Source: Melitaea cinxia (Eukaryota > Arthropoda > Insecta > Lepidoptera > Nymphalidae). From it: 64,000 nt of DNA. Below, one piece after another: positions 45,250 to 56,914 of this stretch. Under the pieces are notes generated by a model that saw only the letters and a program-made list of their open reading frames with translations, did no database searches and had not been told where the DNA came from. The stretch covers positions 5,475,501 to 5,539,500 of the forward strand of contig NC_059421.1 in NCBI RefSeq assembly GCF_905220565.1, written 5' to 3'. Each line of letters opens with the position of its first letter. Position 1 is the first letter of the stretch. A program made the position numbers and the translations under genes.

Positions 45250-45855
45250 TCTTCACAATATTTCCATATTTAAACAAATACTCAATAATTTATTCACAGC
45301 AGACAAAAATGCAAGATTTAAATCCATGAACTATAATATCTTGGTTCACGCTGTTACAGTACTGTACATCAATATCTTCACACTTCCTTTAAAATTTCAT
45401 AACACAAAGGCGTATATTAAAATATATACACGAATATAAAATCTAAAACACCTACCCATAATATGTTACATAAAATTCAAATTTCGCACGTCTTACTGAA
45501 ATAACCCGTACTAAGAATGAAGAACTCATTTCAATATGCAAATGTGGAGAAATTCAAAGGTGGAAGGATGATGGCTTACAAATTGAATTCCGAGCGGAGT
45601 CGGGTTAATGTGTCAGTGTTGCAGCTATTTTAGACAGTGTAAACTTCGATTACCTTAGTAATGGATTTCGTGAACAGCTTTTCTTAGAGGATGGAAATGC
45701 TCGACAATATAATACACCTACTAGATAGACGCTTTTCGTAGAATACTGAAAATATAGTTCTTCAACAGACAGGCTACTAAACTGAATCAGCCTGAAGACG
45801 TTCTTGCGCTGGATAAAGTGTGTAGGACAAGGATAGAGATTTATACACATCGCTA
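45250..45855. other. No gene seen
   Basis: A 74-codon minus frame (45650-45874) runs into an ATC repeat. Not convincing. Confidence 0.4.
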
Positions 45856-45860
45856 CTCTC

Positions 45861-46172
45861 ATCATCATCATCATTTCAGCCTATTGCAGTCCACTGCTGG
45901 ACATAGGCCTCCACAAGTTGACGCCAAAAATAACGTGAACTCACGTGCTTTGCCCATAGTCACCACGCTGGGCAGGCGGGTTGGTGACCGCAGGGCTGGC
46001 TTTGTTGCACCTAAGACGCTGCTGCCCGTCTTCGGCCTGTGTATTTCAAAGCCAGCAGTTAGATGTTTATCCCGCCATCGGTCGGCTTTATAAGTTCCAA
46101 GGTGGTAGTGGAACTATGCTATCCCTTAGTCGACTCTTACGACACCCACGGGAAGGGGGTGGCTATATTCTT
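45861..46172 (-). mobile_element. RTE-tailed non-autonomous element, nearly complete
   Basis: An ATC run, then TGCAGTCCACTGCTGGACAT, CACGCTGGGCAGGCGGGTTG, GCTGCTGCCCGTCTTCGGCC and GGGGGTGGCTATATTCTT. Frames of 69-91 codons across it are by-products. Confidence 0.82.
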
Positions 46173-46174
46173 CT

Positions 46175-48240
46175 TTTTATACTTATTTAAAATATAACAA
46201 GGTTAGAGTCTAGTTCCAAAAAATTGTATCAAGAATGTAAAAATTGCAAAAAAATGTAAAAAATATATTTTTATTTTATTTCGTACCTACAACATTTTCT
46301 ATTACAATAGTCTTTAATCAAAAAATGCTTTTAGAATCCATTGAGTTACCAAAAATCGTCATAAGAAAATATCACGGTATATTTTTAAAAGCAAATCTCT
46401 GTTGGAATCAAAATGTTGCGTTTTAATAATACTGACACATTCGTCGGCGGATATACTCATGAGAGGTAGCGAATTATATGAAAAAAATAAAACATTCCCC
46501 TTTTCACTGTATTGTTATATTTTCAACATTTTTTCCTTTTTTCTAATTTTTTATTTACGTAAAGCTTTTATACCTAATTTCTTATCTATATATTTCTAAT
46601 AATGATGAAAAAGCAATCAAAAATATTCAGAGTTACTGACTAATTTAACTACGTTATTAATGGTTAAAATTTGCTAGAAAGCTCTATTAAATACTTGTAC
46701 ATTATTAGAATAATAATATTTGATAACAATTATACTTTTATTTAGAATAAAAAAAGCCTTGAGGCTTATTGACGGTGGTATATTCTACAATTACAATTAA
46801 CCATCTGACCCGGAAAACTTCGTACCACAATTTTTTTTTTCGAGGGTAGTCGAGTTTTTTTTTTTTTTTCTTTTCTAACTGTGACTTCTGACCGTCTCCT
46901 GACAATAACGGATACAAAAAAAAATAAAAAATATGTGGTGTCATGGAACACCAGGTAGGAACGAAGTTCCTTCGGATCAGGTAGGAACGAACTTCCTTCG
47001 GATAGTATAGAAGCAACACAGTTTGAAAAAAAAATGTTGAATTTTATATATATTTTCTAGTTCTTGATTTTTTTTAATTTTGTTGATTGGTTTTTAATTA
47101 CGGTATTATTTGTTATTTTAGAAACTAATAAATACCGTAAAATAAAATAAATCAAACAAAATAATAATAATAATAATAATTCAAACTATTAAGTGAAATA
47201 AAAAAACATATGTCTCTATTTATTTTTGTCGACAGTATAAAATTACATAAATAATTTAAAAAAGTTTACTAGTAATATTTTCGTTTTACAAACGTCATAT
47301 TATACAGTCACACAGTGTGACTGATATTACGTCACTTCCGTTATATATTTTTCTTACGGTTTTAGTATCACATTTTTTTCAGTTCGGTCGCCCAGCCAAA
47401 TGTCAAGCCTGCCGTAAGGAACTTCGTTCCAACAATTCGATGCAGTCCGGAGATTACTTTTATATATTTCGAAGATGTATTTTTATATACCTCGATAAAA
47501 AAGGCAGACATTCTTCATAATTACAATTTTATGTAGTGATTTTTATTATCTTAACTTTTATTTCATGTAAACTAAAGGAATATCGTAACTTCTGTTAGTT
47601 GGAAGTTATACTGAATGGAACTGTTAATAATTGGAATTAATATTATGCTTTTGATTATTTAGCTATAACATGACTGTGATCTAGTAAATTTTGGATAGAG
47701 AGGATAAATATGCAGCTACAGCATAACTGTATCCCCGATTTAACGACTACTTGTCTATTTTTTTTTAGTTCGATATACATGTTAAAACGCTTTGTACTTG
47801 TCAGTTTATTCGCTTTCTTCTTCAAACAATTTTACTGCAACTGCTAGAAGGCGTAGGCGAAGGCGTTCCGCGTCCGTCCGCAAAGTGAAATGAGGTTACA
47901 GTTTAACAAAGCTGAGTAGAATGTCTGCCATTAAGCGGTAATTATGAGTAATGACTGAGCCCAGTTTACGAGGTGGACAGTGATAAAAAAAGGACAAAGG
48001 AACAAAATCACCCCATTAGTAATTTTGACGTGAGAAACAAGGGCACGAAAAATCAACTGAAAACTCAACGGATCAGAATGGAAATTTTGTTGCTCTTTTG
48101 CCTTCGTATAGTTGAAAAGATAATCAACTTTAATTACCCGTATTTAGATTATAAAATTGGTGATTTTGTTTTATTTATTTGAAAGTGCAAATATGATCTC
48201 CTATTTGATATGTTCATAAATTATTCTATATACGCTTATA
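46175..48240. other. No gene seen; a small duplicated motif
   Basis: 46948-46998 contains two copies of AGGTAGGAACGAAGTTCCTT-type sequence (second copy with one change), and AAGGAACTTCGTTCC recurs at about 47416-47430. A palindrome AGTCACAC-A-GTGTGACT lies at 47306-47322. Frames 46738-47019 and 47317-47520 include these motifs but match nothing known to me. Confidence 0.45.
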
Positions 48241-48415
48241 CGCTACGTTTCAGCGTGTATCCCACAGCTGGGCATGGGCCTCTTTCCCCATGTAGGAGTA
48301 GGATCAGAGCTTAATCCATAAGGCTGCTATAATGCGGGTTGGTGGATATATATACTATACATGAGTAACGATCGCTATCAGGTGTACATGATAACAACAA
48401 GGACCGTCGACTAAC
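48241..48415 (-). mobile_element. SINE-A, truncated at the head
   Basis: CTACGTTTCAGCGTGTATCC, GTAGGAGTAGGATCAGAGC, TGAGTAACGATCGCTATCAG, then it switches to a SINE-C piece in opposite orientation. Confidence 0.8.
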
Positions 48416-48424
48416 GTGCGACCT

Positions 48425-48586
48425 AACATTGCCGACCAGAGCTTGTGGGAGTTAGGGTGTAGAGCATTACAAACGTTTTGCTGACAACACGCTTGCGATG
48501 CTTCTGATGTTGCAATTTAAAATACGGTTATCGTTTACCATCAGGTGAGCCATACGCTTGTTTGCCGACCTAGTTGTATTCAAAAA
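48425..48586 (+). mobile_element. SINE-C 3' part
   Basis: CGACCAGAGCTTGTGGG, ACACGCTTGCGATGCTTCTG, CATCAGGTGAGCCATACG, GTTTGCCGACCTAGTTG. Confidence 0.7.
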
Positions 48587-48589
48587 ATT

Positions 48590-49015
48590 ATGTATTTGCA
48601 TAATTTCCAAACGATAGCACTTAATTGAATGAAAAGAAAATATTGTAGGTTCGCTGGATTAGGTAAATTTATAATGCATGTTTATTGACAACTATTATGT
48701 GACAACTTTTGTGTGCAATTAACTATTATTCCCACAGATATTATGACACGTAACAAAGTTTTTTTCTGTTCTTGTGTATTCATTTTATAATATAAAGTGT
48801 AAGCTTCGCTTAGTAATAAACTAAATATATTGTTTCTTAATGTCCGCAAGGTTTTTGTAGACATTATTCTTGTAAAAAAGGAATTATTATCATCTCATAT
48901 TAATTTACAGTAAATATTTCTCGTTATCTTATAATTATCTCGACTTAAGACAGACTTTTTGTGGAAAAATCTGTGTGATTACGATACATATTTTTATAAC
49001 AAAAATAAAATGTGA
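48590..49015. other. No gene seen
   Basis: AT-rich. A 60-codon minus frame (48682-48864) is unrecognised. Confidence 0.45.
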
Positions 49016-49017
49016 CT

Positions 49018-49372
49018 TCTATAATTTATAATAATATTTATAAAGTTAAATTAGTTTGTTTGAACGCACTAATTTAAGGGACTAGTGGTACGAATTGAAA
49101 AATTATTTTTGTGTTGCATAGACTATTTACCGAGAAAGGCTATATATCTATAGGGTATATAACATAACATAACATAACAATACACTTTATTGTACACCAA
49201 AACAGAAATAATACATATTATGAACTTAAACAGAGTATCATCAGGCACAAAGGGCGGCCTTATCGCTAAAAAGCGATCTCTTCCAGGCAACCTAGGGGCA
49301 GAGGAGGTATATATTATTTTAGTTCGTTATTTTTTTCAAATTAACGCAGATAAAACCGCGGAGCACAGAAAG
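49018..49372 (+). mobile_element. Helitron interrupted by a LINE tail
   Basis: TCTATAATTTATAATAATAT, then TTAGTTTGTTTGAACGCAC at the 5' side. After the insert it resumes with TTTTTCAAATTAACGCAG and AAAACCGCGGAGCACAG, a worn terminus like 62820-62865. Confidence 0.6.
49160..49320 (-). mobile_element. LINE 3' tail with stem-loop
   Basis: An ATAACATAAC run, then ACACTTTATTGTACACC, and the stem ATCGCT-AAAA-AGCGAT in GGCCTTATCGCTAAAAAGCG, followed by TCTTCCAGGCAACC. Confidence 0.75.
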
Positions 49373-49379
49373 TATTCTT

Positions 49380-50350
49380 ATAAAATTTAATCCAAGGAAA
49401 TATAAACGTAAAAAACAGAAATCAAAATATAACTCCAACGTAATTTACCGAAGCTTGAAAAGCTACACGATTCCGTCTAAGTTTCACTTAGTAAAGAGTT
49501 TTTATTTAATTTTCACCTGTTAATAAATCATTGAACGGACAAGCCCCGGGGTCAGGGGTTGGAAATTAAATTATTCTGTTTCTTTACCCATCTGCGCACT
49601 TTTCCAGGAATTCGTAATTCTGAAAGGCGAATTTTTGATTTTATTTTAAATAATTCTATAGAGTTGATACGATCTATATAAATAGTAATATTTTTATATT
49701 ATTTTATTTGTACGTATAAAAATTTATGTCTCATAATGCTAATATTTAAAAACAAAAACTACATAAAATTAAAAATCAACCGATTCACTAAAATTAATTT
49801 ATAAAACCAAAAATCCCACTACCAAAACGATTCACATTTACAATACTTTAAAAACTGTCATTCCTTTCAACATACCTCCTTTTGAACATACCAGAAAGTG
49901 ACAATGCCGCTTATTTACAAGATTAAGGTAACGATGAAACATACATGATACACAGACACATGAGAGTCGACCAGCACTTTTCCCGACAAAAGCCCATGAG
50001 AACGATATTCAAACACAACTTTAACATCGTGGCAACGACAAGGCTGATCGACTTTGGCACCAAACCAAAAACCAATTGACTTTGACAGCTAGCGTTTTTA
50101 CTTCAAGAGGGTGCCAATAAAAGCATGGAAAACTAAAATTATATTATTATACTTGTACCTTTGTATTAAAACATATAAACACATGTATGTGGTGAAAGGA
50201 GGGTCTTTTACATAATCCTTCAACTAAATATTCTCCTACAGTCAAATTTGGTCGAAAGTGTCAAAAGCAATAATATTAACATAAGTTTACAAAATCCTTT
50301 AGAAGAAATACAAATTTATAATAGAAACTCTACTTGACATTATTTTTTCA
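49380..50350. other. No gene seen
   Basis: AT-rich, no element recognised. Confidence 0.5.
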
Positions 50351-50357
50351 ATACTGC

Positions 50358-50560
50358 TAGGTCGGCAAACAAGCGTACGATGTACCTGATAGTAGGCGAT
50401 TGCCGTATCTTATATCTCCTAGGAGTACCTCTGGTCACCTTACTCTCCACAGGAACACAACACTGCTTGAGAGCAGTATTAGTGTTATTTAGTTGTAAGC
50501 CGTAAGGTATTTCTCCAATCGAGCCGTTATAGATTTTGAGCAGGATATTTCCAGCTGCGC
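50358..50560 (-). mobile_element. SINE-C
   Basis: CTAGGTCGGCAAACAAGCGT, TCTGGTCACCTTACTCTCC, GGAACACAACACTGCTTGAG, GAGCAGGATATTTCCAG. The middle part is shortened. Confidence 0.75.
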
Positions 50561-50564
50561 TGCT

Positions 50565-51060
50565 ACCTCATTTTTTATAACATAAAACATGAATTGTAAC
50601 TTGTAGCATTGTAAAAACTTCAGTGGTTTTCCTTTGCTTCTTATAATTGTAACTCGGCACATATTCGATTTATAATATGATAATGTAATGAATAAAAAGT
50701 TAAAAAATTATAAGATAAAAGCTCAGAAATTTGAAATTATTTTGGATGTAAACTCAACTCAGTATGATTACATAAAATTATGTATGGCCTAATCTAACGG
50801 GCAGAATGAGACGGAGTAAAAAAGTGAATTTTCTTCCATTTTAAAGACTAACAATGTTTGATATCTTTTTGACTGACAAAAAGAATGGATAATTTTTATA
50901 CAAATTAACTTTTTATGTAGACGAATCATTTTTTTTAATTTTGTATCTCAGTATTCTCTTGGATCTCAATTTTAAGATAAACTTATTTTTAAAATAAATT
51001 GCTTATTGTGTGCGCATTAATTCGGAGCATTAGATCTTGTACCTTTAAACAAATAATTCT
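50565..51060. other. No gene seen
   Basis: AT-rich. Confidence 0.5.
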
Positions 51061-51062
51061 CG

Positions 51063-51230
51063 TATATATATATATATATATATAATCTGAATTTCGGAAA
51101 CGGCTTCAACGATTTTTATGAAATTTAGTATGCAGGGAATTTCGGGGCGCTAATTCGATGTAGCTAGGGCTAATTTTTAGAAAATGTCGTTTTATCCCTG
51201 TTTTTAAGCAATGGTAAAATGGCTTAAATA
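51063..51230 (+). mobile_element. Helitron fragment beginning in a TA microsatellite
   Basis: (TA)n at 51063-51084, then AATTTCGGAAACGGCTTCAA then CGATTTTTATGAAATTTAG, the common internal part of short Helitrons. No 3' terminus. Confidence 0.45.
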
Positions 51231-51274
51231 TCATTAGAACACAAAGGTATTTCGCAGTTGTCAATAAATTTGTA

Positions 51275-51345
51275 ATAGCTCAGGTGGGAAATGGGTCGGT
51301 CGGGACCGCCTAAGAAGACCCCGGTTCAAATCCTCTTGTGTCCAG
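51275..51345 (+). mobile_element. tRNA-like SINE head
   Basis: ATAGCTCAGGTGGG resembles a tRNA D-arm/box A, and GGTTCAAATCCTC matches box B about 50 bp later. The anticodon arm does not fold cleanly, so a SINE remnant is more likely than a tRNA gene. Confidence 0.45.
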
Positions 51346-51494
51346 ATTGATTATTATTCTTTTCTCTTTTTTTTTCTAAATCCACTCGTCATTTTTTTAT
51401 TTAAATAAACAGTCACAATTTATTATTATTATGCCGGTAAGATCGAAAAATATGAATAAATAAAAATTAGAAAAAGATCCTATATAATTACTAT

Positions 51495-51640
51495 CTGTGC
51501 TCCTCAACACGCGTTAATTTGAGCAAAAAATAATAGCCAATAATTTTCTTCCATTCATGGGCTGCCCAACGCGAAAAGAATTTTTGAATTCGAAAAAGTA
51601 GTCCCTGAGATTATTGCGTTTTAACGATTTGCGATTTTGT
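51495..51640 (-). mobile_element. Helitron fragment
   Basis: ACGCGTTAATTTGAGCAAAA, CCATTCATGGGCTGCCC and GAATTCGAAAAAGTAGTCCC resemble the body of the minus copy at 37015-37181. Confidence 0.45.
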
Positions 51641-51644
51641 TTCA

Positions 51645-52005
51645 CATATTCACCTTTTATTTTCTTATCATTATTACTTGTTGCGATATTGTATTCCAGT
51701 TTATTTCGACAAGTTTACATTTGACTTTTTTTCTGGAAAATTCCGAATTCAGAACATAGCACCACGTATGTACGTACTTACCTGGATCATAATGAGGCAA
51801 CCTGTTTGTGTCGTTTTTGTTTTAGCAACATTTGTATTTATATATCAATAAGCAAAAAAATACATTAAATACCTACATAATATAAATAACATTTTTCTGG
51901 AGAATATTAAAATATTATGAGACGCAATTGTAAGTATATTTATCTTAATAGAGCATTGTTTTTTTAATAAATAATGATTAATATAGTATTTAATTATTCC
52001 ACAAT
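51645..52005. other. No gene seen
   Basis: AT-rich. Confidence 0.5.
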
Positions 52006-52007
52006 CG

Positions 52008-52112
52008 AACAACGTAGTGGATTAAGCCCTGACTCTCCTCCTTGATCCCTCCTGATTCTCCTACTTGAAGAAAGAGATCTACACCAAGCAGTGGTTCCTT
52101 ACAGGCTGAATT
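52008..52112 (+). mobile_element. SINE-A 3' end, diverged
   Basis: AACAACGTAGTGGATTAAGC, an expanded CTCCT region, AGAAAGAGATCTACACCAAG and CAGTGGTTCCTTACAGGCTG. Confidence 0.65.
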
Positions 52113-52139
52113 AAAAGGTTTTGATTGATTTAAAGCAGT

Positions 52140-52432
52140 AATAACAGAGGTAGGGCACAGCAGGAAATATCCTGCTCAAAATCTGCAGCAACCCGACTGG
52201 AGAAGTAGCTTGACTTTACGGAAAATCACAGCTAAATAATACTGCCTTCAAGCAGTGTTGTGTTCCTGTGACGAGTAAGGTGTCCAGAGCTCTTGGGGAG
52301 CTCCAGAGGATTGGGGACAGGGTTTGTAACGCACTTTGGACGCTTCTGTTGTTGCAGACATCTATAAGCTACTATAATAAGGTAATTACTTACTATCAGG
52401 TTGATCTGTACGCTTCTTTGCCTACCTAGTTT
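52140..52432 (+). mobile_element. SINE-C
   Basis: AGGTAGGGCACAGCAGGAAA, GCAACCCGACTGGAGAAG, CTTCAAGCAGTGTTGTGTTC, CATCTATAAGCTAC, ATCAGGTTGATCTGTACGC. Complete but worn. Confidence 0.78.
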
Positions 52433-52604
52433 TCATTATTTGTACGTTATGTTTGTATTTGCTATGTTTTTATTATGTTATACCTAGTTTTATTTATTTG
52501 TTTATATATGTTTAATATTTATTGATATTATTCTTATTTTATTGTAGGATTCACTTTGTTTTGCCTTTTTGATGACCCTACTCTGTTTTGTTCAAAATTT
52601 TCTC

Positions 52605-52745
52605 TACCCCAAAGTTGTCTGGGAGAAATCGCTTGCCTAGCGATAAGACCGCCTTTGTGCATATTATCATTTTGTTTTTTTATTTTTTAAGATACCTATG
52701 TACTTTAACTTTTATGCACAATAAAGTATATTCCTTCTTCTTCTA
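52605..52745 (+). mobile_element. LINE 3' tail with stem-loop
   Basis: AGTTGTCTGGGAGAAATCGC, stem ATCGCT-TGCCT-AGCGAT, AAGACCGCCTTTGTGC, ATGCACAATAAAGTATA and a TTC-type tail. Confidence 0.7.
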
Positions 52746-52749
52746 CTAA

Positions 52750-53565
52750 TTTTATAAAAAAAAAATACGATGAATCAAACATCACTTTTTACTTATAGGT
52801 TGGCCTTTTCCCAGTTGTGGGACGTCCAAATTGTAAATTATTTGTATTTAAAATAACCTGCCATGAAGTTCCTCTTTGTTTAAAGTTTACGAAATATTTC
52901 ATCATCTTTATCTAGTTTTATTCGTACTTTTTCATTCGTTTATTCATTGCTTCGTTTTAAATGCTAATTTAGGCAGATTGGTTGATTCGATGTAAGAGCA
53001 CATGTTTTTTTAAATATACGCCATCATTTCGTGTTTATTTGAATTTTGTGGTTCTGTATGTAAGTTTAAAAAATTAAAAAACATAAATAATCAGAAGTTT
53101 ATGATTTCAGAAAGTAATTATGTATAGATTATATTAATGGTGTGTAAAGCTATACAAAAAAAAAAACGAAGTAAATAAAAAAACGTGTTACAAAGAAAAA
53201 AAAGCAAAGATAACTTCCAAAGGGTTCCTTAACAGATTTATGTAGATTTAAAAAATGTATATAAAGCGGTGACACTTTATCTTAATCTAATAATAATCTT
53301 TTCAAAATCGACTACTTTTTCTTATCCGTACTTGTGATATTTTCATGTAGCTCAATTAATACTTATAATTTATTTGAATCGGAAAAACATATATAACAAG
53401 GTCAAAAATGTTAAAACGAAGATGCATATTAAGAGGATAGGAACCCGATGTTGACTTTTAGCTGAATGTTACAATTAGGTGTAAACAGGCTTTAACGAAT
53501 TCTAGACTAAACCATATATTGAAACTAACATTGATTATAATCAATATAATCTTTCCAATTTTTTT
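52750..53565. other. No gene seen
   Basis: AT-rich. 52790-52830 (GGCCTTTTCCCAGTTGTGG) may be another worn retroelement tail. Confidence 0.4.
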
Positions 53566-53569
53566 TATA

Positions 53570-53780
53570 CACAACCAGATAGGCAATAAAGCCTAAGGCT
53601 CACCTGATAGTAATCAATGTCCGTAGCCTACAGACGTCTCCTGCACCAGAAGCATCACACGCGCTTTGTCGATCCTACTCATATTCCTTCCCAAAAGCTC
53701 GAGCCACATGATTCACCACAGGAACACAACACTGCTTAAAAGCAGTATTATTTAGCTGTGATCTTCTGTAATGTAACTAA
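53570..53780 (-). mobile_element. SINE-C
   Basis: AGATAGGCAATAAAGCC, GGCTCACCTGATAGTAATC, CACCAGAAGCATCACACGCG, GGAACACAACACTGCTTAAA. Confidence 0.72.
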
Positions 53781-53784
53781 GAAT

Positions 53785-55310
53785 TAAATAAACATATAAA
53801 ATAAATGTATTTATGTAAATGTTTACAGTAAATAAATGTAACTCAATCAATGATCATTAAAACAATAAACATTGTACAATTTTTTCAACCATATTAAAAA
53901 TCAAGCAAAGCTCTTTTATAATTTTGCTATCTCCATATTAAGCATCGTAGACTACTTAAGCCATTTTACGTTAAGCTGGGTACTGACACAGTTGGCACTT
54001 AAATCATTTTCCTTTATTTATAAGAAAGGCCATGTAAGATATTTTGTTCTAAACGACTTTTATTCCGCAACTAAAGCCAATTTTCTACTGAAAATTGCAT
54101 TAAATATCAATAAAGATTTATTTGCGTCGAAAAAGATTATTTTTGCCGTATGAAAGATAGTTTTTGTAATGATTTAAAAATTAATGTATTTCGTTCAATT
54201 TAATTAGATAGCACATTTTTGAAATATAATTTATACCACGTAGTTTACCAGTTACCAGTAGATTTTTAATTCGTTACATTACGGTGTAACTACTATTAGA
54301 TGATTTCGTTAAAAATGTATGTAACAAAACAATTTTTTTAGTGTATTATAGCTTTTAAATGAACTCAGATTGTATGATTAGAGGTATTTCAGTACCTAAA
54401 TAAATAAAACTTGATAAAATTCATTACAACACATCGAGTTCGATTTTTTCGTTCTTTTTCATTTTCGGCGAAAATTTGACATAATATTGTGTATACATTT
54501 TTTCCATCAGAAATCAGAGGTCTCAAAGAAATAAAAACGGCACCGATTTAAAAACAAATTTTTGACGTGAAAATTTTCAATTGAAAGTGATGATGTTTTT
54601 TTTTAAACTACATCAAAATAAGAAGAAAAAATAAATACTATAAATAAAAACATAGTGTATTGAGGACACAAAAAAGTTATTTTGCACCAAATTTCGTGGA
54701 TAATTTTTTTATAGTAGAAATGGATAAAGATTTTTAGTAGTAGAAATATAAATTAGAGTCCGTTTTTTGAATTTTTCGCATACATTCTGAGGTATTGTGG
54801 AAAAAATGCAAACACAAAAGTTGTAGGTCTTTTCATCACCTACAACTTTGACGTTTAAAGTTTTTTCGATACCCCTAGGCATACTAGTAGTTTTGCCTGA
54901 AAACGTGATAAGCCGTTTTCAACCTTAAAACCCCCTTCCTCCCCACTTCCCGACCTCAAATCACCCGTAAATTATTTTTCCTTTTATTTGTGTTTGTCTT
55001 ACTTTTCTAATGGGTTTTCAATTATTATTATTTTTTGGTCTCATAAATTATCGACTCTAGTCTAAAAGGCTAATATTATCATTATTAAAAAATAATCAAA
55101 GAAACAGTCTATTTTTTTATGACAAACAAAATTGAAAGTAAGCAAAAATTCTGTTATGTTTCTGTATGTATTATTTTAGTTTTAGCACTCAATGCACTCA
55201 CATATTCAACATTCAAAACAAACACATAAAAAATTAACGTTCTACACGATTTTAAGGGAGAAAAACCAATTTTTCATATAAAACGTTCCAAATATAATAA
55301 CTTAAAAAAA
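53785..55310. other. Unexplained AT-rich stretch with a hairpin
   Basis: A 93-codon frame (53872-54153) is AT-rich and unrecognised. A perfect 12-bp inverted repeat, AAAGTTGTAGGT and ACCTACAACTTT with a 9-base loop, lies at 54817-54849, near a C-rich patch (54930-54965). Confidence 0.45.
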
Positions 55311-55311
55311 T

Positions 55312-55551
55312 ATGAAAACTCATTTCGTGAAAAGCAATTTTTTTAATCTAACTAAGCACGGTACCCCAAAAGCATATAAAAATATAAAAAAAACGCTAAC
55401 GGATTTGGGAAAAAAAAGTAATGTCGAAACGGTCGAATATCCCGGATTTCAAGTAACGATCTTTCAGAACCGTGTGTGTTTAATCACGCCGACGGAATTT
55501 TTTTCGAAATTAAAAAAAAGCCCTTACTCGTCTATATGTACTTCTATATAA
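55312..55551 (+). CDS. Unrecognised 79-codon open frame
   Basis: A true ATG frame for a small basic protein, rich in lysine and threonine, with a lysine-rich front (KAYKNIKKTLTDLGKK) and a hydrophobic mid-part (YPGFQVTIF, then RVCLITP). Six of ten threonines use ACG, which is unusual against the AT-rich background and favours past or present coding. No family recognised, no signal peptide or membrane segment. The stop codon lies 3 bp before a Helitron terminus (55555), so its original 3' end may have been altered by that insertion. It may be a fragment of an unknown mobile element, an exon, or chance. Confidence 0.3.
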   Translation: MKTHFVKSNFFNLTKHGTPKAYKNIKKTLTDLGKKSNVETVEYPGFQVTIFQNRVCLITPTEFFSKLKKSPYSSICTSI

Positions 55552-55554
55552 AAA

Positions 55555-55847
55555 CTAGCTGACCCGGCGAACTTCGTATCGCCTAACACAAACTTTATCG
55601 TATGGTATTAAAGTTCAAATTGACTTTTAAGTATTATCACAAATCTTTTGTATGGGAGTATAGAAAAGTGTTGTTTTTAGACTTTTTCAGGAAATTTAAA
55701 TTTTTTTTTTTTTAGAATTTTACTCTCCGTAAGAACCATCCTCGTACTTCAAGGAACATTTTAAAAAAAGAATTAGCGAAATCGGTCCAACCGTTCTCGA
55801 GTTTTGCGCTTAGCAACACATTTTGCGATTCATTTTTATATATAAGA
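55555..55847 (-). mobile_element. Short Helitron (293 bp), complete
   Basis: Minus: TCTTATATATAAAAATGAAT at 55847, GCGCAAAACTCGAGAACGG, ending CGAAGTTCGCCGGGTCAGC then TAG at 55555, with A and T flanks. Confidence 0.85.
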
Positions 55848-55849
55848 TG

Positions 55850-56470
55850 ATTCACCGAATGTATGTACGCGAATACTAACCGAACGATTTCACCAAATTA
55901 TTTTTAAAGAGGATTTGTAGCTTTAACTTTTGTTCAATGTAGTATATAACTATGTAGATAGATGTGCAATAAATTTGATATAAATAAACAATAAAATAAA
56001 ATAAATGACGTTAGAAAACAGACCATATATTATAATAGTAATTATCGTCGAAATTCCTTTATTTGCAGATCACTACGCGATTTAATGACTTTATGCGCGA
56101 TCATCGTGATGTTGATGTTTTTCTGATTAAACCTTACTTTATCAGACTATTGGTGACCACAGAATATTTCTCTTCCGATAGCTGATAATGTCTAAGCAGT
56201 TTAAAGATCCAGCTAAGTTCTCAAACCATCCTAAGTTTAATTTTGTTCTACTCAAACTCTTAATTAATATAGCACTCTTTAGTTGTTAATTGTAAAAACT
56301 TCTAAATGGCTTTTAGTTTTTAATTGTATTTTTAATTTCTTATTTATATCTGTAAATTTTTCTGATAAATAAAATAAAATAAAATAAATATTATAAAAAA
56401 GTTTGTTCTCGTTATTATCTCTAACATCATCTTTGCTAAGTTAATGAATGAGGTTGATTTTAATGCTTAG
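55850..56470. other. No gene seen
   Basis: AT-rich, with AAATAAAATA repeats at 56368-56390. Confidence 0.5.
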
Positions 56471-56474
56471 ATTA

Positions 56475-56749
56475 CTAGTATTCAGTTCAGTTCGTAGTCA
56501 CAAAAGAAATAAATTTCTAAAATTCATGTAGCCTAAGTTACTCCTTATTGCATCAGATATCTGCCAGTGAAACTCCCGTCAAAATCAGTACAGTCGTTTC
56601 AGAGATTAGCTGGAAAAAACAGACAGACAGACAAACATTTTAAAAATGTTATTTTGGTATATGTACCGTGTATACATCCATATGCATTTAGTAAAAATCG
56701 GTTATTTTATATTTCAAAGAGACACTCCAATTTTATTTATTTCTATAGA
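56475..56749 (-). mobile_element. Short Helitron (275 bp)
   Basis: Minus sister of 16635-16954: TCTATAGAAATAAATAAAAT at 56749, TTGTCTGTCTGTCTG, ending ATACTAG at 56475. Its terminal hairpin region is deleted. Confidence 0.75.
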
Positions 56750-56764
56750 TAATTTAAAAAAAAA

Positions 56765-56855
56765 ATGGTTTTTATAAGGAGTGATGTGAAGTTTCTTACC
56801 GATCTTCTCAGCAGAATCTACATTCTAAATTGGTATTAGCCTCACTTTAATTAAT
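56765..56855 (+). mobile_element. Family E fragment, plus orientation
   Basis: GTGAAGTTTCTTACCGATCT and TCAGCAGAATCTACATTCTA, the reverse of the copy at 56915-57200. Confidence 0.5.
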
Positions 56856-56914
56856 CAACTAAAACTATTATAATTATAAATTTAAAATTGTAATCGTAAA
56901 TTTATATGGCTTGA

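Noticed and set aside
46738..47019. 93-codon minus frame
   Set aside because: Starts at a non-ATG codon, includes a homopolymer lysine run and a duplicated near-palindrome. No family resemblance.
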